NCBI RefSeq assembly: GCF_950295315.1
Contig: NC_080164.1
Span: 60,296,003-60,360,002, forward strand
Reading direction: 5' to 3'
Length of the DNA stretch: 64,000 bases
Source: Erinaceus europaeus
Taxonomy: Eukaryota > Chordata > Mammalia > Eulipotyphla > Erinaceidae
The translations under genes and the position numbers were made by a program. Each line of letters opens with the position of its first letter. Within the stretch, counting starts at the first letter, position 1. Below the pieces are notes generated by a model. The model searched no databases, had not been told where the DNA came from, and saw only the letters and a list, made by a program, of their open reading frames with translations. This document shows, piece after piece, positions 44,665 to 55,512 of this stretch.

Positions 44665-46100
44665 CTTCATAGAAATTTCACATTATTTTCTGGATTTCTG
44701 TGGTGTCAGTTGTGATATCTCCTCTATCATCTAAAATTCTATTAATGTGAGTCTTCTCCCTTTTTTTTTTTAGTGTGCCTGGCTAGGGATTTATAAATCT
44801 TGTTTAATTTTTCAAAGAACCAACATTTGGCTTCATTTATCTTTTGTATGGCTCTCTTATTTTCGATGTTGTTTATTTCTGCTCTAATTTTAGTGATTCT
44901 GTCCTTCTGGTTGCTTTAGGGTTCCTTTGTTCTTCTTCCTCTAAGTTCTTAAGGTATGCTGTAAGGTTGTTTATTTGAGCTTTTCTTGTTCTTTAATATG
45001 TGATTGTATGGCTATGAGTTTCCCTCTCAATACTGCTTTAGCTGTGTCCCAAATATTTTGATAGCTTGTGTCTTCATTTTAATTTGTTTCCAGGAAAATT
45101 TTAATTTCTTGCTTTAGTGTCTCCCTGACCCAGTGGTTCTTAAGGAGTATGTTGTTTAGTTTCCAAATTCTGTGTCTTTTAGTGATTTTCTGTTTGTTGT
45201 TAAATGTTAACTTTACTCCACTGAGAAGATACTTGTGATGATTTAAATGCTCTTGAATTTGTTGATGCTGTCTTTGTGGCCTAATATGTGGTCTATCCTT
45301 GAGTGTGTGTTGTATGGATTTGAAAAGAATGTGTACTCCTGTTTCTTTGGGTGAAAAACACTGAAATGTCCAGGAGGTCTAGTCTGTCCATCTTTACATT
45401 GAATTCTCTTGTTTCTTTGTTGATTGTCTGCTTTGTTGATTTGTCTAAGTGTGAGAATTGGGAGTTAAAGTCTCCCACTATTATTCTATTACTATTGATG
45501 TATTTTTTAGTTCTTTCAGTAGATGTTTGATATATTTAGATGGTCCCTCATTGGGTGCATAGATGTTAATAATTGTTAACTCTTCTTGGCTGATTGATCC
45601 TCTAATCATTATGTAATTGCCTTGCCTATCTTTTATTACTTTATTTAATTTAAAGTCTATTGTGTCAAAGATGATAATGGCTGTTCTTGCCCTTTTTTGT
45701 GGTCCATTAGCCTGTATTATAGTTTTCCATCCTTTCACTTTAAGTCTGTGTTTATCTTGTTGGGTCATATGGGATTCTTGCAAGCAGCATATGGTTGGAT
45801 TATGTTTTCTGATTCATCCTCCCACTCTGTGCCTTTGGATGGGTGAGTTTAAGCCATTGACATTTATTTATATTATGATTTGAATGTATTGTAGTGCCAT
45901 TATTCAATAATTTTTTATTTGCTCTGATATATGGCAGTATTATGGTAATGTTATTGTTTATAAGAGGTCTTTGAGAACCTCTTTCAGGGAAGCTTTGGTG
46001 ATGGTTGCCTCCTTTAACTGTTGTCTGTCTGAGAAGGTTTTGATCCCTCCATCTAGTCTGAATGAAAGTCTAGCAGAATATATTATCTTTGGTTGAAACC
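44665..46100 (-). pseudogene. L1 ORF2 endonuclease region, broken
   Basis: This is the L1 AP-type endonuclease that nicks target DNA. Minus frames at 45481-45783 and 45293-45478 include 'IINIYAPNEG' (conserved endonuclease strand) and 'GDFNSQFSHLDKS' (the GDFN motif bearing catalytic Asp and Asn). The two are split by a stop or frameshift at about 45480. RT fingers follow weakly toward 44665, after which the element jumps to its 3' end. Confidence 0.88.
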
Positions 46101-46149
46101 CTTTTTTATTCAGGGCTCAATAGATATCTTGACATTCTCTTCTGGCTTT

Positions 46150-46960
46150 TAGAGTTTTAGTGGAGAAATCTGCTGATAATCTTATGGGTTTTCCCCTGTA
46201 TGTGACTTTTTGTTTTTCTCTTGAAGCCTTTAGGATCCTTTCTTTATCCTTCTTCTTTTCATTCTAACTATGATGTTTCTTGGTGTCTTCAGGTCTGGGT
46301 TGATTCTGTTTGGGACTTTCTGGGAATCTTGAATCTTAATGTCCTTTCTGTTGTTAAGGTCTGGGAAGTTTTCTTCTATAATTTCCTCTAGAATGTTTCT
46401 TTCCCCTTCCTCTCTTTCTTCCTCTGGCAGGCCAATTACTTCTTTTGATATCATCCTGTATGTCTCTGTTGTTGTTTTCAGTGTCTCTAAATCTCTTTTT
46501 GATCTCTTTTACCTCTGTCTTAGTTTCCTCTAGCTCATCCTCTGTCTGGCTAATTCTGTTTTCTGTTTCTGTTAGTCTGCTTTCCCTTCCTTGAGCTTCT
46601 TTCTTCAGTTCAGTTATAGTATTAGCTTTTTTTGCTAATTGACCTTTTATTTTAGCTATTTCAGTTTTCAGTTCTCTAATTACCTCTAAGTAGCTAGTAT
46701 TTTCCTTGAGGTTCTCATCTGTTTTTTCTTGATGCTGTTAGCCCTTTCCCCCATAGTTGTCTTCATTTCTGTGATTATTAGGTTTACTATTGTTTGCATA
46801 CTTTTTTTTAAATCTATGGTTCCTTCTGACTAATTTGTAGTTTCTTCTGGGCTCCTGTCTTCATTCATTATTGTAGCAGTTTTATTTGCTCTTGGTTTAA
46901 CCATTTTTTTATTGATTTGTTTTTTTTTATTTTTATGATTTGTTGTTCTTTAGTGTATGT
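46150..46960 (-). pseudogene. L1 ORF1 remnant
   Basis: ORF1p is the trimeric RNA-binding chaperone of L1. The frame 46230-46454 shows its RRM-to-C-terminal-domain stretch ('ENFPDLNNRKDIKI', 'RINPDLKTPRNIIVRM'). Upstream, to about 46960, antisense text rich in Glu/Lys/Leu codons fits the coiled coil but is frame-broken. Confidence 0.82.
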
Positions 46961-47560
46961 TTTGAGTACAAGCCACACTATACTAAATGCATTTATGATG
47001 AATTCAGTCACCAACTTTGGAAATTATAGTAGTAACTGAAGCAAGGATGGATGCAGTTTAACCAAAACCAGTTAGCCAAACAACACCTCCAGTCCAAGAA
47101 AAAATAGCAACCAAATCCAAATGGAAAAAAAATAGAAAGGAAAAAAGGGAAAGCAAGAATCGACAATTATGCAAATCTACTTCCCACTATAAATTCTAGA
47201 GGTAGCAAGAGGAGAAAGGGAAATAGAGAAGACACACACACACAGAGTCCACTCTGAGTCATATTTCTTCTCTAAAATAATTTACAAACAAGTATCAGTG
47301 AATTCAGAAAGCAGAAGGAGGAAGGAAAAAAAGAAGACAAGAATGAGAAGAAGAAAAAAGAGCAGTGAAAGGAAAGAGTTTTTTTTTCTTTTTTTTTTTA
47401 AATTAGCTAAGAGGAGGGAGAAGGGGGAGAGTGGATAGAGAAGGTAGGTAGAGTGAAACAAGTTCCTTTCACAATGGATAGGACACCCAGTCACCTAGCA
47501 ATGGAAAATACACTAAAAGTTAATTTTGGTCAACCTGAAGGAGGGGGTGAAAGGGACATG

Positions 47561-47561
47561 C

Positions 47562-47620
<59 letters not shown>
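47561..47620. repeat. (AT)n microsatellite
   Basis: About 29 AT dinucleotides in a row inside the L1 5' region. Likely length-polymorphic. Confidence 0.97.
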
Positions 47621-47621
<1 letters not shown>

Positions 47622-48000
47622 ATAATAAAATAGAACAGAGTAAAGAACCCTAACAGTCAGTCTGAAGCTTGGATGGCCCCCAATTGGCTCAGGCAGCCTG
47701 AGAAAAGACAGCCAATTTTTAAAAACAAACTAACAAATAAACAAAACCTCTAGGTATTCTTTCCTAGACAGGGGTGAGGCTCTCATTGATCAGATATTTT
47801 GTCACTCAAATTGAGCTTGAGCCACTTAGAAAGAAAAAGAGAGAAAGAGAAGGGAATCAGAAAGGAAAAGTACTGGAATCACACCCCTGGTGAACCAGGA
47901 ATTTTGGCACAGAAAAAAACTCAGCTGGGAGCCTGCTAGTAGCAGCTCTCTATCTCCCGGGGTCTGGTTATTGGGTGGGGGGGGGGGGAGGGGTGTGCTT

Positions 48001-48820
48001 CAGAAATAATAAAAAAAAAAAACCTTTCATTTTTCTCTGTTTTCTAGCCCTAATTGAGCTATAGTCACCTCCTTGATGTCATACTTAGGACCCCTTATTC
48101 ACCATCCTGCTGGCAGCCCAGTATCCTACCCTATTCAGCAGATGTAGTAGCTCACGCCAGCAGATGCCTCCAAGTCATTGTCTTGGCTCCACCTCTCTCT
48201 CCCTATTTCTTTTTCCCTTTCTCTTCATATCTGAAAAAGTCAACCCAGAGTAGTTAAGCTAAGAAAGGGGGAGAGCACGCTTAAATATTTCATATTCTTC
48301 AGACCATAAATACAGTTTTCTTGTACTAACATTTCTCTTTTTGTAGAGATCTTTCTGAAATTAAGAGGGTGAAAGAAAGAGGTGTGACTTTAGCACTCAG
48401 TGATTCTGCTTGACTTCTTCATTACCCTTTGAAGTCAGTTAGCCTTTTAGAAACTGAGTCTTATCATGTCATTTCTTTACATAATTCTCCCATGATTTCT
48501 CAAATGGGTAACTATCAACTTCTTACCTTAAATGGCATATACACTTTCATATAGCATTTCTTGCTGTGCTTCTTCCTCTCAGTTCCCAACTGAACTGGAT
48601 GTCTTTCAAGTTCTGTGAGTACTTAGGGCCCTGCTACCTCTAGGCCTTTGTAGAAGCTGTTCTTCTGTTCCAACACAGACCTTGGAATCATTATGCTGTC
48701 ACTCACTGGCTTAAAGTTTCCTTTCTTGATTCTATCTCTAGTTTGATTTTTCTCAACAGCAAGATATAAAAGTGTGAAATGGAGTCTATTTTTTAATTTT
48801 ATTTTTTTCATTGTGATTTC
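48001..48820. other. Intergenic, one weak SINE-like stretch
   Basis: 48100-48245 has 'gtagtagctcacgccagcag' followed by a pyrimidine-rich tract and could be a decayed SINE. I see nothing else. No gene. Confidence 0.4.
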
Positions 48821-48821
48821 T

Positions 48822-50400
48822 TTTTTTATTTAATTTTAATTATAAAAAGGAAGCACTGACAAAACCATAGGTCAAGAGGGGTACAATGCCACACAGTTCC
48901 CACCACCAGAACTCCAGATGCCATCCACTCCACCGATAGCTTTCCGATTCTTTAACCCTCTGGGAGTATGGGCCCAAGGTCATTGTGGGATGCAGAAGGT
49001 GGAAGGTCTGGCTTCTGTAATTGCTTTGCTGCTGAACATGGGTGTTGACAGGTTGATCCATACTCCCAGCCTGCCTCTCTGAAGGGACTAGACTTCAGTA
49101 ATTCCATGACAGGATCCAAAAACTGCAGAAATAGAATAGGCCTCAGTTTCTTGAAAAACAAGTCCTGGAATTAACGGTGGTTACTAGAAACTAGAGCAGT
49201 TACTGGAAGCTAGAGCAGTTACTAGAAACTAGAGCAGTTACTAGAAACTAGAGCAGTTACTGGAAACTGAACCCAGGCCATGTGTGTCACAAGGGTGACC
49301 ACAAAGCCCAGCTGCCATGCTAAGCTTCCCCATATAAGCCCTGTAGTACTGGGGGTCGAGGTCAGCACCGGTAGAAGCTGTGTCTGCATTTGTGATGGTC
49401 CTGATCCTAGCCTGGCTATTAATAAAGCCTCCTTTGCATTTGCATGCCTATAACTGTCTCTTGGTGATCTTTGGATGACCATCCCGGTTCAACATCTCTT
49501 TCCCTAATGGGGAGGGGTTCTGGGGAATTGGAGCTCCAGGACACATTGGTGAGGTTGCCTGCCCAGGGAAGTCTGTTTAGCATCATGCTAGCATCTGGAA
49601 CCTGGTGGCTGAAAAGAGAGTTAAAATATAAAACAAAACAAGTTGTTGACTAATCATGAACCTAAAGCCTGGAATAGTGCAGATGAAGAGTTGGGGGGGT
49701 CTCTTTTGTAGATAGCTAGTAGGCATATTTTAGTTATATTCCAAAGGGCCTGTGGCTTAACTAGGTTTTTGTTTGTTTGTTTTGTTCTTTTCCCCTGAGC
49801 CTGAAATATTATATGCAGGTGGATCCAAGTTATTGTCTGGGGAGATGATGTCATGGCTCGAAAAAGGACCAGAAAGCTGGATCAGGGAAGAAAGTAGCTC
49901 CTAAATATGGGAAAGGCATGTAAATATTATTGACTGTAAACCCCAGCACTCACTTCCAAGCTATCCTTATCAAAGCAAGAACTGCAAAAAATGAAAAAGG
50001 GCAAGAGACTGGCATACTTTATGATGACTCATTAGTCACTATCAGGCCACCAGCTGGGACACTATTCAGGGAGTCCTGAGATTCCCAAAAAGGCAAGATG
50101 GGCCTAGACCTTGAATAACTTCCTCTCTCCATTGTTACTGGTCATCTCTATCAGGAACAACAAAACAGATCCCTTTGTGGGCCCCCATAAGACCTTGCCC
50201 TCAACTTGGATCAACAACGTAAGGGAGGCTGAACAACATACTCTAAGCTACACCTGAGGAAGATGGGTCCTGATATTGGGGCAGCCTGAAATGTTCCTAC
50301 TTATGACCACAGAATGTGAGGTCAGATCTATAGGGATGCAGAGGTCACATAGGCTCCTAAGCTAAATAGAGGTCCCAGATTACATCAAATCAAGTCTGTT
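48822..50400 (-). mobile_element. Third twin-primed L1, older subfamily
   Basis: Minus-strand L1 3' UTR runs from poly(T) at about 48822 to about 49950 (apart from a nested LTR). Then the same 3' UTR family runs on the plus strand from about 49951 to 50400. By comparison with 54290-57000, the plus part ends in the source element where the minus part begins, so the pieces are contiguous halves with one inverted. I could not find a clear TSD. Confidence 0.8.
49080..49494 (+). mobile_element. Class I ERV solo LTR nested in L1
   Basis: 415 bp, TG...CA, flanked by the 4-bp TSD 'tctc' (49076-49079 and 49495-49498). A four-base duplication points to a gammaretrovirus-like (class I) integrase. It has a TATA-like 'catataag' (49331-49338), AATAAA (49421-49426) and a U5-like 'tgtctcttggtgatct'. 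Five copies of a 19-bp unit 'gttactagaaactagagca' (with variants) occupy about 49170-49268 in U3, in the position where LTR enhancer repeats usually lie. Confidence 0.88.
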
Positions 50401-50789
50401 TTTTAGGTATATGTTCATATTATTATTATTATTATTTTTGGCTTGGCTTTGTGGAATGTAGCAGCAAAAGCTGTAACTGAATTCCTAGTTTCTCATGCAC
50501 AAAAAAAAATATATCCTGTTTAGGGTGCCCTGTTCTTTCCTGCTCCTTTGTTGGCTAATTATTATCTTCAAATGGAAAGTGACAAGATGTGATTTCTAGT
50601 TGGGTCATTCCAGGAGGTTTCTCAACTGTGGTAGTAAAGCCAGCATGTCTTTCCTATGCAGATGTAGGCAAGAATAGCCATAAGCTATAAATGGTATTTA
50701 ATTTTTATTATTGGTGTTACAAAGGGGAGATTAAGTATTGCTTTAGCATAGGGAATTAAATACCTTTTAAGACATCCTATATCATTAGC
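50401..50789. other. Spacer with (ATT)n
   Basis: (ATT)n at about 50418-50440, then AT-rich sequence. The 14-bp word 'catcctatatcatt' occurs twice in tandem at 50773-50802, directly before the non-LTR element. Confidence 0.6.
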
Positions 50790-53267
50790 ATCCTATATCA
50801 TTGACCTCTCCCTATTATACGATACCACACAGCCAGGCTCTTTTCACAGTGCTAGATGGAATAAAGACTCATCACCCGACCTGTGTTGTATTAGCACAGT
50901 CAATGGCCAAGCCTTTCCCGCTACGAGACAAGTTCTCAAGATCTTCCCACACAGTCATCACCGCCCAGCTATCATCCACATTGGTCTCCAGCTCCCACTG
51001 ATTCTGTGCTCAGAGAAACTAAGATGGAACTTTCGGAAAGCAAACTGGCGTCTGTTCAGTGATCTTACCAACAAATCTATTCCTGCAATTCCAATTAACT
51101 CTATCCCCTCTGAAGATTCCTACAGGTGCTTCCGCCAAGCCATCTTCAAAGCAGCTTCCCAAGCTATTCCTCGTGGGAGACGTGCTAACTATACACCTTG
51201 TCTTGATGCTGAATGCGAGCAACTACTAAAGCAGTATAATGAGTCGGGTGACCCAGATGTGGCCGACCATCTCATTGCCTCCCTGGATGCAGCACGCCAA
51301 GCCCACTGGCAACAACTCACGGAAAGTCTGAATTTCACCCACTCAAGTAGGAAGGCCTGGAAGCTTCTTCATAGTCTGGGTGCCGGTAGCCAACCCTCTC
51401 CCGTCTCCCATCCTCCCGTATCTCCAAACTCAGTGGCCAGTCACCTAACCAAGTTGGATGTGCTTAGATCGACCCAGTCTGGAAAAGAGACATTTCCCAT
51501 GAGTGGTCATCCCACTTCCGTTTATCTTGTCCATCTCCAAAACTCTCTCCCTTTACAATGTCTGAACTGGAAGACGCTTTGAAGAGGGTTAAACCAGGAA
51601 TGGCTGCTGGCTATGATAACATCACCCCAGAACTCATTCTTAACTTGGGCCCTGCGGCAAAGAAGTAGCTCACTACATTCCTGTCCCACATCTTGGAATC
51701 CGAATATATGCCCAAAATTTGGCGTCGTGCGAAGAGAATAGCAGTTTTGAAACCAAAGAAAGACCCAACACTGGCCGCCAGCTATAGACCAATTTCTCTC
51801 TTCTCCGTGTGTTACAAACTCCTTGAGAGGCTGCTTCTGTCATGTATTTCTCCTCTTACAGAGAAATTCCTATCACCTGCCCAAGCTGGTTTCCACCCAG
51901 GAAGATCTACCTGCGAACAAGTCCTGACCCTCTCAACTTACATTGAAAATGGATTCCAGAATTATTTAAAGAAGGGTGCTGTCTTTGTTGATCTCACAGC
52001 AGCCTATGACACAGTCTGGCATTGTGGTCTCCTAGTCAAGATCTCAAGATGCCTGCCTCCATGGGTGGCCAACACTATATCGTTTCTTCTCCAAAACAGA
52101 AGATTCCGGGTGCATCTGGGTGACAAGTCTAGCAGATGGAGACTTGTCTCAAGTGGCCTCCCCCAGGGCTCTGTTCTGGCTCCTATGCTATTTAATATTT
52201 ACATCAATGACCTTCCAGAAACTTCTTCAAGGAAGTTCATCTATGCCAATGACATCTGCTGTGCAACTCAGGCATCCAAGTTCGACATCCTCGAGGAAAC
52301 ACTCACGAAAGACATGTCTCTGATATATGATTACTGTAAAAAATGGCGACTAATCCCTAGCACTGCAAAAACGGTATCATCTGTTTTCCATCTACACCAT
52401 GCCTCGGCCTCGCGTGAGCTTAATGCGCAGCTTGACGATACGAGAATCCGGCATGAAGCCCAGCCAGTCTATCTTAGTGTTACTCTCGATCGCACCCTGT
52501 CATTTCACAAACATCTCATAAAAACTGCAGCAAAGGTGGGTGTGAGGAATAACATCATTGCAAGACTGGCCAGCTCCTCATGGGGCGCGAGCACTTCCAC
52601 ACTACTATCATCATCTCTGGCATTATGCTATTCCACTGCAGAATACTGTGCCCCAGTATGGTTCCGTAGCCCCCATGTCCACTTGGTCGATTCCAAATTA
52701 TATTCCTCCATGAGGATAATTTCTGGAACCATCCATTCCACCCCGGTTCCATGGCTGCCAGTTCTTAGCAACATTGCCCAGCCAGATATTCGTCGGGATG
52801 CGGCATCATCTAAGTTCATTTCCCATGTCTACGCTTGACCTGACCTGCCAATATACGAGGATATCTTCGCCCACCCTGTCCAATGCTTGACGTCTCATCA
52901 TCCAATCTGGTCCCCTACGCCTACACTAATCTTCTCTGTTCTAGACTCTTGGAAACAGAGTTGGCAGTCAGCTGAGGTAAAGAACAAACACCTCATCACA
53001 GACCCCTGCAAGCGTCAACCCGGCTTTGACCTAGCACGTTATGATTGGGCCCTCCTCTATTGCTATCGAACAGGCCATGGCTGGTGTGCCGCTATGTTCC
53101 ATCGCTGGGGAGCCAGAGACGTCCCGAACTGCCCCTGCAGCTACAGACAGACTATGACCCACATAGTCAACGACTGCCCCCTCTCCAGATTCAAAGGAGG
53201 TCTCAAAACTTTACATCAGGCTCAACCTGATGCTGTTGACTGGCTACGGAAGAAGGGCAAACGCTAG
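50790..53267 (+). pseudogene. Non-L1 LINE polyprotein: EN end, RT, C-terminal Cys/His
   Basis: A non-LTR retrotransposon of jockey/CR1-type character, unlike L1. The first codons (from about 50797) resemble the C-terminus of an AP-like endonuclease ('SFHSARWN', then 'SSPDL'), so the copy is 5'-truncated inside that domain. A linker with 'NFTHSSRKAWKLLHSLG' follows. RT spans about 51555-52300, with 'SYRPISLFSVCYKLLER', 'AGFHPGRSTCEQV', motif A 'FVDLTAAYDTVWH' (51981-52019), motif B 'GLPQGSVLAP' (from 52155) and motif C. Motif C reads YAND (52242-52253) instead of YADD, so a catalytic Asp is lost. A C-terminal C-x-C-x7-H-x4-C motif lies at 53130-53177. Lesions: a frame change near 51470, TAG at 51666 (a Trp position) and TGA at 52836. 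The natural stop is TAG 53265-53267. It is GC-richer than the surroundings. Related proteins are, from memory, commonest in arthropods and other invertebrates; the exact clade is uncertain. Confidence 0.9.
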
Positions 53268-54375
53268 GAGAAGAAGAATTGGCGGTGTTGGGGGGGCATG
53301 GGGGTGTATCAGGACACAGTCCTTTGGTGGTAGGAAGAGTGCTGATGTACAATCCTATTAACTTGTAGTCTCATAAATCACTATTTAATTAATATGAGAG
53401 GGGGAAAAAACTGACTGAATGTCTCAAACCTTTTAATGCACAGACCATAGGCTGAGTATATGTTCCTTCAATCTAAGCACTTGAGACTTCAAACGTGTAA
53501 CCATACTGAATTTTAACAGTGGGCTCAAATTGCTAATACATTTGTAATAATGACTTGTTCTTTGAAATGTGGACTTTTCTAAAAGCTTACACCAGGGAGA
53601 AAAGAAGCAACTGGTGGCGTTACTTTATAAGACGCAGATATATATATAAATAGTGCCAAAGGACATAAATTATGGTGATATTACATATGATACAGCAAAT
53701 CCTAACAATGGGATCTTCAAAGTTAACCCAATTGCCAAATAATTTGATTACAGCAATAACTATCTATTGCCTTCTTAAACCCTAAGACAGCAGGAACCTC
53801 CCACTTCCTCTATAAATTTCATATTTCCTCCAGTCCTGGAACCTCTAGGGTGGGGCTCACTTTCCTGATGCTTCTCTCAATTTATACCAAATGATATTGC
53901 ATCTGCCGATCCCAACCTAATCAACACAAGGAGTACCACCTCAGCATGCTTCATTTTAGACTGTGTCCAGAGATGTCAAGCTTGGAATGCCAACCCTCAT
54001 TACTCAGGTGAGACCTTTCCTTTCATAAGATTCTCTTAATTCCATTTCTGGTGGTTAACTGCATAACAAAGCCTCAAAATCTAGATATAGACCAGGTCCC
54101 ATGAGAAAGGGCATATGTTCACATGTATTCATAAATTAGGCCAAAATAAATATCTGGAAGCAAAAGTGTACAATAGTCTGCAGTGAGTCAGTATATGCGG
54201 CAAGCAAGTAGAAAGACCTAAAAAGACACCATCAAGTTCCTAATGAAATAGATTCTACTTAGACCTAGATACCCTCCTTACCTACTTCCTGTTATACTCC
54301 CTCACTCACTCCAAAGCTAACCTTATCAAAGTAAGGAGTACAAAAGCTGAATAAGGGCAAGAGACTGGCATTCTT
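53268..54375 (+). mobile_element. L1 3' UTR fused to the non-L1 LINE
   Basis: From about 53284 ('ggtgttggggggg'), and perhaps from 53268, the sequence follows the L1 3' UTR of this genome in order: 'acacagtcctttggtggtag', 'taatatgagagggggaaaaa', then 'caggaacctccc', through 'gggcaagagactggcattct' at about 54375. It matches the older subfamily at 55190-56650. No L1 ORF2 sequence lies between it and the foreign-type ORF. It ends in (TTA)n at 54385-54417, not in the usual L1 3' end. Confidence 0.88.
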
Positions 54376-54514
54376 TAATGATGACTCTTATTGTTATTAT
54401 TATTATTATTATTAGTGTGGTTTGTATTTTTATGTCCTGTTGCTCTTCAGTTGTGTTGTGTGAGTATAGGCTCACCAAACTTAGCAACAAAAAAGGAAAT
54501 GGCCCCATCCAAAA

Positions 54515-55130
54515 ATGGCAGAGGATATGAACAGAATATTCACTACAGAAGAGATCCAACAGGCTAACAAACACATGAAAAATTGCTCCAGGTCACTGAT
54601 TGTCAGAGAAATGCAAATAAAGATAACATTGAAATACCACCTCACCCCTGTAAGAATGTCATACATTGAAAATGACAGCAGTAACAAATGCTGGAGAAGT
54701 TGTGAGGACAAAAAAATCCTCCTACACTGCTGTTGGGGATATAAATTGGTTCAACCTCTGTGGACTGCAGTCTGGAGAACTCTCACAAGGCTATAAATAG
54801 ACTTCCCATGTGGCCCAGACATTTCTTTCCCAGGGATATGTCCTAAGGACTCTATAACACCTAACCAAAAAGATATGTGTACACTTACACACATGGCACA
54901 ATTCGTAATAACTAAAACCTGGAAGCAACCCACGTTCCCAACAACAGATGAGTGGCTGAGAAAGCTGTGGTATATATATATACACAATGGAATACTACAC
55001 AGCTATTAAGAACAATGAACCCACCTTCTCTGACGCATCTTGGATGGAGCTAGAAGGAATTATGTTAAGTGAGCTAAGTCAGAAAGAAGAAGATGAGTAT
55101 AAGATAATCCCACTCATAAACAGAAGTTGA
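54515..55130 (+). pseudogene. L1 ORF2 C-terminus, decayed
   Basis: Colinear with the end of ORF2 elsewhere: 'MAEDMNRIFTTEEIQQANK' at the start of the open stretch and the C-terminal Cys/His motif near 54695-54745, with its second aromatic part changed. A stop at 54794 and later substitutions break it. Confidence 0.88.
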
Positions 55131-55512
55131 AAAAGAAGTACAGAAAGGGAAACTCAAAGCAGAATCTGACCAAGTTTGGAGTATGGCACCAAAGTAAAAA
55201 AGTCTGGAAGGAGGAGAAGGGTAGATTTTCAGCTTCACAATAAGGAGGTTGGGGGAGGCACATAGACCTTTGGTCCTGGGAGTGATGTTAATATATATTC
55301 CTATTAACTTATAGTCTTATAAGTCACTATTTAATAATATAAGAGGGGGAAATATATTGAATGTCTCAAGCTTTTTAGTGCATAGACCAGTTCTGAGTAA
55401 GTATTCCTTTAATCTAAGCATTTAAAGATTAAATTAGGAAACTGAATTTCAACACTGGATTTAAATTTCTAATGCATTTCTAGTATTAACTTTTTCTTTT
55501 GAAATATTAAAC

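Larger units (their letters stand above)
44530..48000 (-). mobile_element. L1 with internal deletion, minus strand
   Basis: Left to right it holds the L1 3' terminus (44530-44660), then a sudden jump to the ORF2 N-terminal half (44665 to about 46100), ORF1 (about 46150-46950), and 5' UTR-like sequence up to about 48000 including (AT)n and a G-rich run. The RT palm, thumb, ORF2 C-terminus and most of the 3' UTR are missing. It is the only L1 here that retains ORF1 and 5' sequence. Confidence 0.85.

Noticed and set aside
49165..49270. CRISPR-like array
   Set aside because: The units are directly adjacent with no spacers, sit inside an LTR, and the genome is mammalian.
50790..53267. Interpretation as L1 ORF2
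   Set aside because: RT motifs, linker and C-terminal Cys/His spacing (C-x-C-x7-H-x4-C) differ from the L1 copies in the same window (C-x3-C-x7-H-x4-C).
50790..54375. Simple insertion of the LINE into an L1 3' UTR
   Set aside because: That would leave L1 sequence directly left of the LINE. The left flank is non-L1, and the L1 at 48822-50400 is a separate inverted element covering a different part of the 3' UTR.
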